Positions 1 through 9,514 of a stretch of DNA of 64,000 nt are shown here, piece by piece. Made by a program: the position numbers and the translations under genes. The DNA is taken from positions 167,863,406 through 167,927,405 of the forward strand of contig OY757011.1 in NCBI GenBank assembly GCA_963580285.1, written 5' to 3'. The stretch comes from Lucinisca nassula (lineage: Eukaryota; Mollusca; Bivalvia; Lucinida; Lucinidae). Below the pieces are notes generated by a model. The model was given only the letters and a program-made list of their open reading frames with translations, did not search any database and was not told where the DNA came from. Within the stretch, counting starts at the first letter, position 1. Each line of letters starts with the position of its first letter.

Positions 1-690
1 CAAGTTCGAATATGGGTCATGTAGGGTCAAAAAGTAGGTCAGTAGGGCAAATCATAGAAAAATGTTGTTAACACTCTAGAGACCATGGATTTGGTCCAAT
101 CATCCTCAAACTTGCTCAGAATAAATCATCCTGGCAATATCTCGGTCAAATTCGAATATGGGTCATGTCAGGTCAAAAAGTAGGTCAGTAGGTCAAATCT
201 TGTTAACACTATAGAGGCCCCAGTTTTTGGTCCAATCATCTTCAAACTTGCTGAGAATGATCATCCTGACAATATCTCTGTCAAGTTCAAATATGTGTCA
301 TGTCGGGTCAAAAAGTAGGTCAGTAGATCAAATCATAGAAAAACCTTGTTAACACTCTAGAGGCCACAGTTTTGGTCGAATCATCATGAAACTTGCTCAG
401 AATGATCATCTCTACAATATCTAGGTCAGGTTTGAATATGGGTCATGTGGGATCAAAAAGTAGGTCAAGTGATAGAAAAAACCTTTTTTACACTCTAGAG
501 ACTGCAATTTTAGTCTAATTATCATCAAACTTGCTCAGAATGATCATCTTGACAATATCTAGGTCAAATTCGAATATGAGTCATGTGGGGTCAAAAAGTA
601 GGTCAGGAGGTGAAATCATAGAAAAACCTTGTTGACACTCTGGAGGCCACAGTTTTAGTCCAATCATCATCAAACTTGCTCAGAATTGTC
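1..690. repeat. Tandem repeat array, unit about 140 bp
   Basis: About five diverged copies, each with a GGGTCATGT...GGTCAAAAAGTAGGTCAG core followed by an AAACTTGCTCAGAATGATCAT core. The array is cut by the window start. The same unit recurs at 19240-20575, so it is an internal module of a dispersed element. No credible coding sequence is seen. Confidence 0.85.
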
Positions 691-748
691 CTCTTTTTGG
701 TAATACCTTGGTCAGGAGGGGTATTTTATTTGTCAGAAAATGCTGTTA

Positions 749-815
749 GCAAACAGTGTAGACCTTGATCAGATGCCACATTCTGCGACATCTGATCTGG
801 GCCTACGCTGTTTGC
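749..815. repeat. Short hairpin MITE (GCAAACAGTGTAGACC family)
   Basis: An imperfect inverted repeat of about 30-bp arms: GCAAACAGTGTAGACCTTGA on the left is mirrored by a GGCCTACGCTGTTTGC right arm. The family recurs at about a dozen places in this window, sometimes as the centre of a larger TTAA-ended MITE. Confidence 0.75.
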
Positions 816-899
816 CAGGCTACCCCTTCCTTAGCAACAGAAATATGGCATCAACATATCCAACAGAAACATGCAAAGATTGGTTTACTTTCCTCCACT

Positions 900-2226
900 A
901 TAACTAATTTTCATAACTTGGGAACCATTTGAGATAGAGCCTGCATATTTGACATGTACATTCCTTGTGACAAGATCTTCCCATCCATGCAAAGATTTTG
1001 ACCTATGACCTTTACCTTTGACCAACTTTGTCATAACTTCTGAAGCTTTTGAGATAGAGCCTTCATATTTGACATGTAGGTTCCTTGTGACAAGGCCTTC
1101 CTATTTATACATAAATGACCTATGATGACCTTGACCTTGACATGTAACCTACATGTACTTTATCATAACTTTTGAACTATTTAAGATAGAGCCTTCATAT
1201 TTGGCATGTCTGTTCCTTGTGACACATCTTCCCACTCATACAAAAAGTTTGACCTGTGACCTTGACCTTTGACCTACTTTGTCATAACTTTTTAACCATT
1301 TAAGATAAAGCCTTCATATTTGGCATGTAGGTTCCTTGTGACAAAGGCTTCGCACTCATGCAAAAAAAAAAATTGACCTGTGACCATGATCTTTACCTGT
1401 GACCTACTGAATAATATCTTTTAAACGGTCGAGATAGATCCTTCATATTTGGCATGTATGTTACTTGTCACCTACTTGGTCATAACTTTTGAACAATTTG
1501 ATATAAGCCTTCATATTTGGCATGTAAATTCCTAATGTGACAATGGCTTCCCACTCATACAAAACTTTATTACCTGTGTCCTTGACCTTTGGCCTACTTT
1601 GTCAAAACTTTTTTACCACTTGAGATAGAGAATTAATATTTGGGATGTAGGTTCCTTGTGACAGGGGCTTCCCACTCATACAAAAATGTTGTGACCTTGA
1701 CCTTTACCTGTGACCTACTTTATCATAACTTTTTAACCATTTGAGATTGAGCCTTCATATTTTGCCTGCATGTTCCTTGTGACAAGGGCTTCCCACCCAT
1801 ACAAACATTTTGTCCTGTGACCTTGACCTGTGACCTACTTTATCATAACCTTTGAACCATTTGAGATAGAGCCTGCATATTTGGCATGTATGTTCCTTTT
1901 GACAAGGGCCTCCCACCCATTCAAAAATTTTGACCCATGACCTTGACATTTGACCTGCTTTGCCATAACTTTTGAAACATTTGAGATAGAGCCTTCATGT
2001 TTAGCATGCATGTTCCTTGTGTCAAGGGCTTACCACCCATGCATAAAGTTTGACATGTGACCTTGGCCTTTGACCTATATTATCATAACTTATGAATCAT
2101 TTGAGATAGAGCCTTCATATTTGGTATGTATGTTCCTTCTGACAAGGCACCTTACTATTTTACCTATTATTTCATTTCTACAGTGTGGATCAGGTGAGTG
2201 ATCCAGGGTCATCATGGCCCTCTTGT
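900..2226. repeat. Tandem array, unit about 120-125 bp, ending in a GGCC hairpin
   Basis: About ten diverged copies of a unit built from TCATAACTTTTGAACCATTT, GAGATAGAGCCTTCATATTT, a GTTCCTTGTGACAAGG block and TGACCTTGACC. The right end (2170-2226) reads GTGAGTGATCCAGGGTC, then ATGGCCCTCTTGTT. That is the same terminal hairpin seen at 21590-21625, 50364 and 57977, so this is one end of a dispersed tandem-repeat element. Diverged copies of the unit recur at 20576-20875. Confidence 0.8.
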
Positions 2227-2737
2227 TAATTTCATCAAATGTCAGCATTAAAAAAAAAGAAGAAGATGATTTTGTGGGTCATTAGATGGGCAGGTGTTTT
2301 TGTGACTTGATTGAAATTTGCATTGGCCTAACCTATTTAATAGTCACTTTAATTATAGTTCCCTACATTCACACTTAACAACTCTTAAAACATTTTTTAT
2401 ACAAAGACTTCTTATATTCTAAAGGTTCTTACATGAACAGTTTTATTGCCAGGAATTGGAAATGGGTGTTAAAAATTGATGTGAAGAAGTGATTATGTTC
2501 ATTTTGTGAATTTGAATAGTTCTAGTCAATTGCTACATATTGCAAATAAAAGTTATACACTATGTTTCTTGCTGGACATTGTTCAGTAATCAATATGCAC
2601 CTAAATACAAGAAACATCAAAGACATTTTGTGTCTAGCTACCCTTTCCCCCCCCTTTAGTTTCTGAAGTAGACTGAAAGCTCTTACAGTACAGTATTGTT
2701 AGAAGAATTTCCATCACGTGAACAAGTCTGTGAAATG
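2227..2737. other. AT-rich stretch without recognised gene
   Basis: No coding pattern, hairpin or repeat that I could match elsewhere in the window. The FBXL15 first exon could lie in this region or upstream, but nothing identifies it. Confidence 0.4.
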
Positions 2738-2925
2738 AACACCCCCCTAAACCCCACTTTATATAGAGAAAACTGGGGTTTAGGGGGTATACATTATTTT
2801 TTTCTTATTTCTGCTCTGAGACATAGGTTGTAGGTACTCGCTAGAACTGCCTCACTGAGGCGGTTCTAACCAGCACAACAACCTATGCTTGCGATATAAA
2901 TAAGAAAAATATCACATATTTTCAT
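2738..2925. repeat. Double-hairpin MITE, copy a
   Basis: One hairpin is ACCCCCCTAAACCCCAC / TGGGGTTTAGGGGGT. Next to it is a longer palindrome centred on AGAACTGCCTCACTGAGGCG and flanked by TTTCTTATTTCTGCTC and its inverse. The same arrangement occurs at 54676-54957, 56330-56515 and 60405-60590, with partial copies at 8225-8420 and 16510-16665. No reading frame is present, so it is non-autonomous. Confidence 0.75.
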
Positions 2926-3525
2926 CAGAAAAGTAGCCATTTGGAGATGTAAAAAAATGAATAATGTCACACAGGCGTGTAATCGTAATGAAAGACATTG
3001 CACGGTTTGTTATCCTTTAGCATCTTAGATTCAAAACTAGACTATGGTCTTTTGGGCACATGCACTGATGCCAGAAAGAATTTTAGTTAAAATCACTTAT
3101 AAAGTAGCAAACCGTGTAGATCCTCATTCTGCATGTTTCAGGCTTGAAAATTCTGTATTTAGGCAAATTTAGAGGAAACCTCTTGCTTACATGATCTATA
3201 AATATTACTGTGTATCTTTTAATGATGATGATAATTATAAACAATGCATAGGCTGACTAATGGCATTTAACATATAACACGACCAATGCGCATGTAACAT
3301 GGTTGTTGACTTTGTTTTAATAATTCACAGCCAAATGTCTGTTTTTCAGACGTAGGATTTTAATTGTAGGAAAACAAACTTGAATACACAACATATAGCA
3401 GCCAGTTTTATTAAATGCTGCTGAGCTCATGGTATTCACTGCATGGCTGTTATGATTTTTTTCCCGTTCTATGTGGAGCATATTGCATCTCAGTTTTCCG
3501 CAAACTCATTTGCAGTTAATCGAGT
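2926..3525. other. Apparently unique non-coding sequence
   Basis: No repeat family or coding exon recognised. Confidence 0.35.
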
Positions 3526-3831
3526 CTTTGTTTGTTTGATTTGAGATTTAAAATCCCTGTCAACACTGTAAAGTCATATTGGAGACGTTGCTTCCAATTT
3601 TGTGGAACTTCTACCGGAAATTGAGGTGAAATGACATCTCAAGCCCTGCCACCCAATGAAACCAATAGGGTTTATAAGCATGGACGGTCCGACTCGCACC
3701 GCTTTGCCTGGGCAGGCTTAGATCCTCTAAGCGGTTTACTAGTACTTGTGTTCAGGTCGGTTTCAGCTCTGCCTGGAAGCATCATGCAGTCCATCTATTT
3801 CTTCAAGCCCCGATGGGCAGGGGCCGAGTTT
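3526..3831 (-). mobile_element. SINE, family 1 (TTAAACCTCAAATCAAAC tail), copy 1
   Basis: About 300 bp matching the copies at 7011, 17801, 23620 and 62848. The 3' tail, read on the minus strand, ends in a GTTAAACCTCAAATCAAACA-type sequence. A short direct repeat, ATCGAGT, flanks it at 3519-3525 and 3832-3838, consistent with a target-site duplication. Small open frames within it are not meaningful. Confidence 0.75.
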
Positions 3832-3974
3832 ATCGAGTAGTAAGTAAGTTGTTGTTTCTTCATTTTTTCCCCAGAAATCACATATTTGAATGCAAAATGA
3901 AAGGACTGTTGTTTAGCATCATTTTTTCCTATTTTGGCCAAAATTCTCAAAAAAAAATCTTGTATGTTCATGGT

Positions 3975-4752
3975 ACTGCAGGCTGCAATTATCGACTTAG
4001 CTAGTTGGTGCAAGCAAAATGGAATGGTAATTAATATAGATAAGATGTTGATCACTACCCGACAAAAGAGAAGTAGGATAAGTAGTAACTTACAAATATA
4101 TTTAAATGACATTCAGGTGTCAACAGTTTCCAGTGAAAAAGTATTAGGTGTTGTAATTGATAGTAATCTTTCTTGGGCTGAACATGTAAGCAGAGTAGCC
4201 AAGAAAATGTCCACAAACATTTGGCTGTTGTCAAAAATCAAGTATTATCTGTCTTTTGAGCATAGGTTGATTTTCTACAAAAGCTACATTCAGCCACATC
4301 TTGACTATGCAAATATTGTGTGAGGAAACACAACTAAAAACAATCTGATGCAGATTGAAAGGCTGCAAAAAAGAGCTTTCAGGGTTATTCTTGATTTTAA
4401 TGTCAATGATGTATACCAGTCTTTGAATGATTTGAAGATAATGACAATATCAGAGAGAGTATTTTTTAGAAAAGCTAAATTCATGTTTAAAATTTCAAAT
4501 GAACTGACACCGGAGTACATATATGAAATGTTTTCTAGAAGACAGCATACTACTGATGGAGGTAGCGAGTCCCTGATGCTGCGCTCTATGGCAGCACAGA
4601 ACTTTATGCTGCCCAAGCCACATAAGGAATTATTTAAAGGTAGCCTGGCATTTTCAGGCCCAATTATATGGAACTGCCTTCCATATAGTATAAAGAGTGC
4701 ACCCTCTGTGGAATCTTTTCATAATAGGTGCTTAAAATGGATGAAAAGCTAA
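3975..4752 (+). pseudogene. Non-LTR retrotransposon reverse-transcriptase C-terminal relic
   Basis: The translation shows the C-terminal part of a Jockey/CR1-like LINE RT. Landmarks are VLGVVIDSNLSWAEHVSRVA, then YYLSFEHRLIFYKSYIQPHL, then LQKRAFRVIL and a terminal WNCLPYSIKSAPSVESF. Upstream RT motifs, including the catalytic YxDD, are absent, so the copy is 5'-truncated, as is usual for LINEs. One in-frame stop (TGA at 4321-4323) falls where related proteins usually have a tryptophan, so it is a simple TGG to TGA change. The frame otherwise stays open to the stop at 4750-4752. It sits just downstream of a SINE and upstream of the FBXL15 F-box exon. The exact LINE clade is not resolved. Confidence 0.75.
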
Positions 4753-5295
4753 GTTTTTACAATATAACTGCCACCTTTTTGTTAGTGTGTGTGTGTATGT
4801 GAGTGTTGTTACTTTGTATACAATGTATTATAGCTCGTGGTGAGAGTGTGAAATGACAGTTACAGTTTCTTTTCTTCAGTCTATTAGTATCATAAAATGT
4901 CTAGGGAGGCGGCCACCCTCTTATCATAAGTTATTCCCAGCCAGGTGATATCAATTATTTTTACTTCTTCATCATTCCTAAATTGGTCTCTAAATTTAAT
5001 GATCTCTAAATATTACTGCCTGCAGTACAATGTGAATTTCTACATCAAAAGAAAGCAAGAATTTTTATTGTTACCATTTACCATTGAGTTTTAGAATCTG
5101 GCTGAGTTTAATATTTGTGCATGCTAGGAGGCTGGTTGATCCTTTTTGTCATTTTATAATATCAATCCATGTTTTGTCTTTGATATTTTTTTTTTCCCTA
5201 TTTACCCTAAGTATTTGGACACCTCAACTCTTCACCGTGCTTGTTGATGATTTTTCTAAAGTCTGAACAAGTATGGTTTACTGCCCAATAATGTA
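4753..5295. other. Non-coding stretch with TG-rich patch
   Basis: Contains a short GTGTGTGTGTATGTGAGTG tract near 4780-4805, possibly the LINE tail region. Nothing else is recognised. Confidence 0.35.
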
Positions 5296-5301
5296 AATGG
5301 T

Positions 5302-5375
5302 AAGCAGTGTGGACCCTGATGAGATGCTGCATAAACTACATTCTGCGGCGTCTCATCTGGGACTTTGCTGTTTGC
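5302..5375. repeat. Short hairpin MITE (GCAAACAGTGT family)
   Basis: AAGCAGTGTGGACCCTGATG and GACTTTGCTGTTTGC form imperfect inverted arms around TGCATAAACTACATTCTGCG. Confidence 0.7.
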
Positions 5376-5507
5376 GCAGGCCTGTCTGTCCAAATACATG
5401 GGGTAAATGCAGTACTTTGTTCTTTGTAAAATTTGTAAATATGAGGGCCACAAGGGAGATTAGTTATTGTTCTAATTGTGCTACCCTCTTGAAATAAAGA
5501 CTTTATT

Positions 5508-6164
5508 ATCCCCACGTTTTTAAAAAAAAGTGGGGATATTGTTATCGCCTCCGTCCGTCTGTCCGTCCGTCTGTCTCTCCGGCTATCTCCTCCTAAACCG
5601 TTAGCTGGAATTCAACCAAATTTGGTATGCGAGTTGCTTACATGAATGGCTTGCGCAAGAGCACATTTTTTTTTGTCCCCGCCCCCAGGGACCCTGGGTA
5701 GGGGTCAAAAGGTCAAATATCAATAAAATTCAATTACAAAGTCAATTTTGAAGATTTTGATGCCAAACTCTGCACATGTACTTAGTTATGAAAAAAGTAA
5801 AACATATTGAACGGGATTTTGGCTGTGACCCCTAGGTCACGCCCTGGGGTCGGACTTGGGGGGGGGGGGTCGGGGGTCAAAATTAAAGTTTTTCAGAACA
5901 TAGTCATGTTGCATATCTATGCGAAGGGGATAATGGGTAGAATAAACTACAAGTAAAATTTTGACCCTGGGGTCAGATTGGGGCCCTGGGAGAGGGGTCA
6001 AAGGGTCAAAATTTAAGTTTTTTGGAACATAGTCATGTGGCATATGAAATTGAAGGGCATGGTTAGTAGAATATAATACAGGTAATATTTTGACCATGGA
6101 GTCAAATTATGGCCCAGGGTGAGGGGTTTTTGGTACTTGGCCCCTCTGTAGAAAACGTGGGGAT
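5508..6164. mobile_element. Non-autonomous TIR element with internal repeats
   Basis: The left end ATCCCCACGTTTT (5508) is exactly inverted at the right end AAAACGTGGGGAT (6152-6164). Inside are a GTCCGTCTGTCCGTCCGTCT low-complexity stretch and two to three diverged ~120-bp units with GGGGTCAAAA...AACATAGTCATG. No transposase is encoded. The right end is only about 65 bp from the splice acceptor of the F-box exon of FBXL15. Confidence 0.7.
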
Positions 6165-6229
6165 TTGCGATGGCGCGCCATCGACAGTATTCTAGTTATT
6201 ATTATTATTATTTATGTTGTATATTTCAG

Positions 6230-6342
6230 AGACCATGTGGTGAGCTTTCTAGACCTGCCTTGGGAAGATGTTGTATTTCCCAAGATACTGCCATGTTTAC
6301 CATTACAAACACTGTTCCAGCTGCGGCGTGTCAGTTTGAAAG
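6230..6342 (+). CDS. FBXL15, exon with the F-box
   Basis: FBXL15 is the substrate-binding F-box subunit of an SCF (SKP1-CUL1-F-box) ubiquitin ligase. In vertebrates it targets the BMP-pathway E3 ligase SMURF1. This exon encodes VVSFLDLPWEDVVFPKILPC followed by LPLQTLFQLRRVSLK, which is the start of the F-box and closely resembles the family's FLDLPWEDVL...LQRVS segment. The acceptor is TATATTTCAG/A and the donor AG/GTAACA. The exon begins with the third base of a codon and ends after one base of a codon, which fits the next exon exactly. The initiating exon (about 10 residues in vertebrate proteins) was not found, so the gene is 5'-incomplete here. In-frame codons upstream of 6230 are intron. 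Confidence 0.88.
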
Positions 6343-7010
6343 GTAACAAGTTACATGAGTCAAATCTCCATACCACATAAAAATACCAAACTTTACAGAA
6401 CATTTTTAGAAAAATCACCCATTATACATTTTTGTTATGATGGAACAACAGAACATTATATATGATACATGTTTAAACATGATATATCCTAACTTGTCCT
6501 AAAATAAACTGTTTTGAAAAGGTTCATGTGTACACCACAACCTCATTAAAACATAGCTCTTTTTAAATATTAATTTGGATATAACATAGTTTGAAGTGTA
6601 TAAATTTTTATAAAAAAAATAATTTAAATCTATACCTTTTGTTTGCATGTAACATGGTTTAACTAACAGTTTCTGCTTAGGATCCCTACAATAGCACTAT
6701 AAAGAGGCTGTGGTGGACTTTAAAAGTGGGCCTTATTGACCAGTTGCTATAGCAAGTCACCTATTGCTGTCACACTTTGGGGAACTTTATATTTTGTTTC
6801 TTCATCTGAGCCCATTTATCTTAACAAATTTGTTAGTGGTTGGAATATTTACTGTCCTAGCAATATTGTATTATCTAATAGAATGGTATTTATTTCTGTT
6901 CCAAATATAGCTTGTTGTTCATATATAGAGCAAAGTTTCTAGTTAGTAAGTTGTAGTTCATTTATCAAATTTGCTAATATGATGTATGAAACAGTTGTCA
7001 AGCAACTAGT
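6343..7010. other. FBXL15 intron, AT-rich, no gene recognised
   Basis: Intronic sequence without a recognised repeat until the SINE at 7011. Confidence 0.5.
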
Positions 7011-7309
7011 TTTGTTTTTTTGTTTGATTTGAGGTTTAACGTCCCAGTCAACACTGTATAGGTCAGTTTGGAGACGTTGCTTCCAATTTTGTGGGATTTT
7101 TACCTGACATTGAGATGAAAAGACATCTCAAGCCCTGTCGCCCAATGAAACCAATAGGGTTTATAAGCATTGGCGGACTGACTCGCACTCTTTGCCTGGG
7201 CAGGCTTAGATCCTTTAAGCGGTTTACAAGTGTGCGGTCGGTTTCAGCTCTGCATGAAAGCATCATGCAGCCCATCTATTTCTTTAAGCCCTGATGGGCG
7301 GGGGCCGGC
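7011..7309 (-). mobile_element. SINE, family 1, copy 2, with 12-bp target duplication
   Basis: Full-length family-1 SINE on the minus strand. The tail (on the + strand GTTTGTTTGATTTGAGGTTT) is at the left. A perfect 12-bp direct repeat, CAAGCAACTAGT, at 6999-7010 and 7310-7321 defines both ends and shows insertion by target-primed reverse transcription. Confidence 0.9.
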
Positions 7310-7570
7310 CAAGCAACTAGTATGATCATTAATTGATCTTCCATTGGAACTCTGTTGATCATTTTTTACAATTCAAATTTGGTTTCATACTGGTTGTTAT
7401 TTAATATGTAACAGGAAGTAGATACCCATACTGTAGATATTATGAGCAATGGAAGTGTTTCACGAAATTCACTTTCATCCATGAGTTTCTGAAGTGATCT
7501 CTTTCGTATTTGAAATTGGATGCACCCATTCATGTAAAATGGGGATCTAGACGAAATCATTAATTTCAAA

Positions 7571-7636
7571 GCAAACAGTGTTGATCCTGATGAGATGGCT
7601 CATTATTAGTCATCTCATCTGGATCTACACTGTATG
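7571..7636. repeat. Short hairpin MITE
   Basis: GCAAACAGTGTTGATCCTGA is mirrored by a GGATCTACACTGTATGC right arm. Confidence 0.7.
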
Positions 7637-7989
7637 CATAATTATCTGAACTGGTCTGCACAGCTGAAAGGGCTAAAGTGCATCTTCAGTGATTTTTTGG
7701 GGAACTTTGAAATATTTGATGTAATTCAACTCATTCTCTAATTAACTTGAAGGGTATGATACATGTTCAGAAAAAGAAATGTTTTCACATCTTTTTGCCT
7801 TTTAAGCAGGGATCTACTGTTGTGCAAATTCTTTACTTTAAGAGTAGTGCTTTTTTCACCCATGAGGCTAAGTTTTACCTGAAAGCTAGCAGGAACTCAT
7901 TAGATTTGGTTTCCTTGAAAAAAGGAAAAATGACAGAGAATGCATCTGGCATATTCCTTCCACTTAAAAATATTTCTCCTTTGTTGTCA

Positions 7990-8154
7990 TTAACCCATTG
8001 CATGCCGGAAACCCCTAAAGCAGTACCTTGGCAAACAGTGCAGGCCCAGATCAGGTGCCGTGGAATGCGGCATGTGATCAGGACCTGCACTGTTTGCTAT
8101 CAGAATTGTCCATCATATAGCAGTGGAAGAGTCCACCAGTTTACAATGGGTTAA
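7990..8154. mobile_element. TTAA-ended hairpin MITE
   Basis: Terminal inverted repeats TTAACCCATTG / CAATGGGTTAA enclose the GCAAACAGTGCAGGCCCAGA hairpin. The ends suggest a TTAA target, as with piggyBac-type transposases. No coding capacity. Confidence 0.8.
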
Positions 8155-8224
8155 TTTGTTGGAAATGTTATTGTCATAGGTAAAGTGACAGAATCATAGT
8201 TCCAGGTAAGTATGCATAAGAAGG

Positions 8225-8420
8225 ATACTTTCAGGCTATGTGGTGGGTACATGTTAGAATAGCCCCACACAGGCGATTCTTACAAGTACCAGAAAACTTA
8301 CATTCTATCAAGAACTGAGGATAAATTTTCTTAAGTTTTTTTATCCATTAAAACATACGATGTGGGTACTCATTAGAATTGCCTCAATGAGGCAATTCTA
8401 ATAAGTACCCACAGCATGTT
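8225..8420. repeat. Two partial double-hairpin MITE copies
   Basis: 8362-8412 forms GTGGGTACTCATTAGAATTG / CAATTCTAATAAGTACCCAC around CCTCAATGAGG. A more degraded copy lies at 8236-8293. Confidence 0.6.
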
Positions 8421-8506
8421 TCTGACAAGAAATAAGGAAAATAATCCCTTATTTATCCCCAATACCCTCCTTATCCAGAGCAATGATCATGTATTTTATT
8501 TTGTAG

Positions 8507-8933
8507 GAAGAGCTCTCATAAAAGAATACTTCAGAATATCCCGAGATATAAACATAGCCAGAATAGCTTTGAGGGTGACAGCTGGTGCTTTTAAAATATT
8601 ATCAGAAGACAGATGTAATTTACAAACATTAAACCTTAGAAATGCCAAAGACTGGTTAAAAGACCAAATTTTCATTCCACTACTTAGAAACAATCCGAGA
8701 TTACAGTTGCTAGATTTAACAAACGTAACCAGTCTGACGAATTCCAGTATGCAAGTGTTGGCAGTTAACTGTCTGGATCTTCGGACTTTGATATTACGAG
8801 AATGTCACTGGCTTAGTGCGGAGGGACTTACTGTAATAGCATTAAATTGTAAAGAACTACAAAGTGTAGACATTACTGGGTGTTGGAATGTTAATGATGA
8901 CGCTATAACAGTGTTGGTTATGTCCTGTAAAAA
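8507..8933 (+). CDS. FBXL15, leucine-rich-repeat exon
   Basis: The exon runs from acceptor TTTTGTAG/GA to donor AAA/GTAAGTG. Joined to the F-box exon it continues as RALIKEYFRISRDINIARIA and then into successive leucine-rich repeats of the AMN1/FBXL type, including LQLLDLTNVTSLTNSSM, LDLRTLILRECHWLSAEGL and LQSVDITGCWNVNDDAI. These repeats build the curved substrate-binding surface in F-box/LRR proteins. The length and order match the vertebrate family. The exon starts with the last two bases of a split glycine codon and ends after two bases of a lysine codon. Upstream in-frame codons back to 8416 lie inside a MITE and are not coding. Confidence 0.9.
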
Positions 8934-9077
8934 GTAAGTGAAGTTTTGCTGGAATTAATTGTTAGATTCTAACACTCTACAGGTTTAATATTTCCATATG
9001 GTACACTTCTCCACGATTTTAAGCCATTTATGTTGCACTATTTCAATTTTAACCATAGATTCAGAAGAAGAATAGAA

Positions 9078-9129
9078 AACACTATAGATCCTGATGAAGC
9101 CACCTGACCTGGATCAGTACTGTTTTTAA
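9078..9129. repeat. Short, degraded hairpin MITE
   Basis: AACACTATAGATCCTGATGA and CTGGATCAGTACTGTTTT form imperfect inverted arms. Confidence 0.5.
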
Positions 9130-9514
9130 AGAAAGGATTGTGGTTCAGCCTGGTAAGATGAATGGATACACTTTCATGGCAGGCAAATCTTGGCAAAATA
9201 CTTTCCCCGTCTATGTCAGTGGGGGTCTTCTCTTTATGGAAAGAATTTGGTTGTGGGGAGCAAATTTGTTCCTTTATAGAGCAGGGCCCCTTTTTTGGAG
9301 GGAATCTGTTTACAGAAATTGAAACTGGGAGGCATGAAAGTCATCTTATGAAAATGCAGAAAATATGTCAGATTCAACCATTCACCTTAATCGTAATTAT
9401 CATCTTAAAATTCAACAACCATAACATTATCTGCTATAGTGCCTTTTGGGGTACACAGTATTTAATTTGTATGTAAAAGGCATCCGGACATAGTTATGTC
9501 CCACCCCGTTCGGG
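9130..9514. other. FBXL15 intron, no gene recognised
   Basis: Short open frames only, with no recognised domain. Confidence 0.4.
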
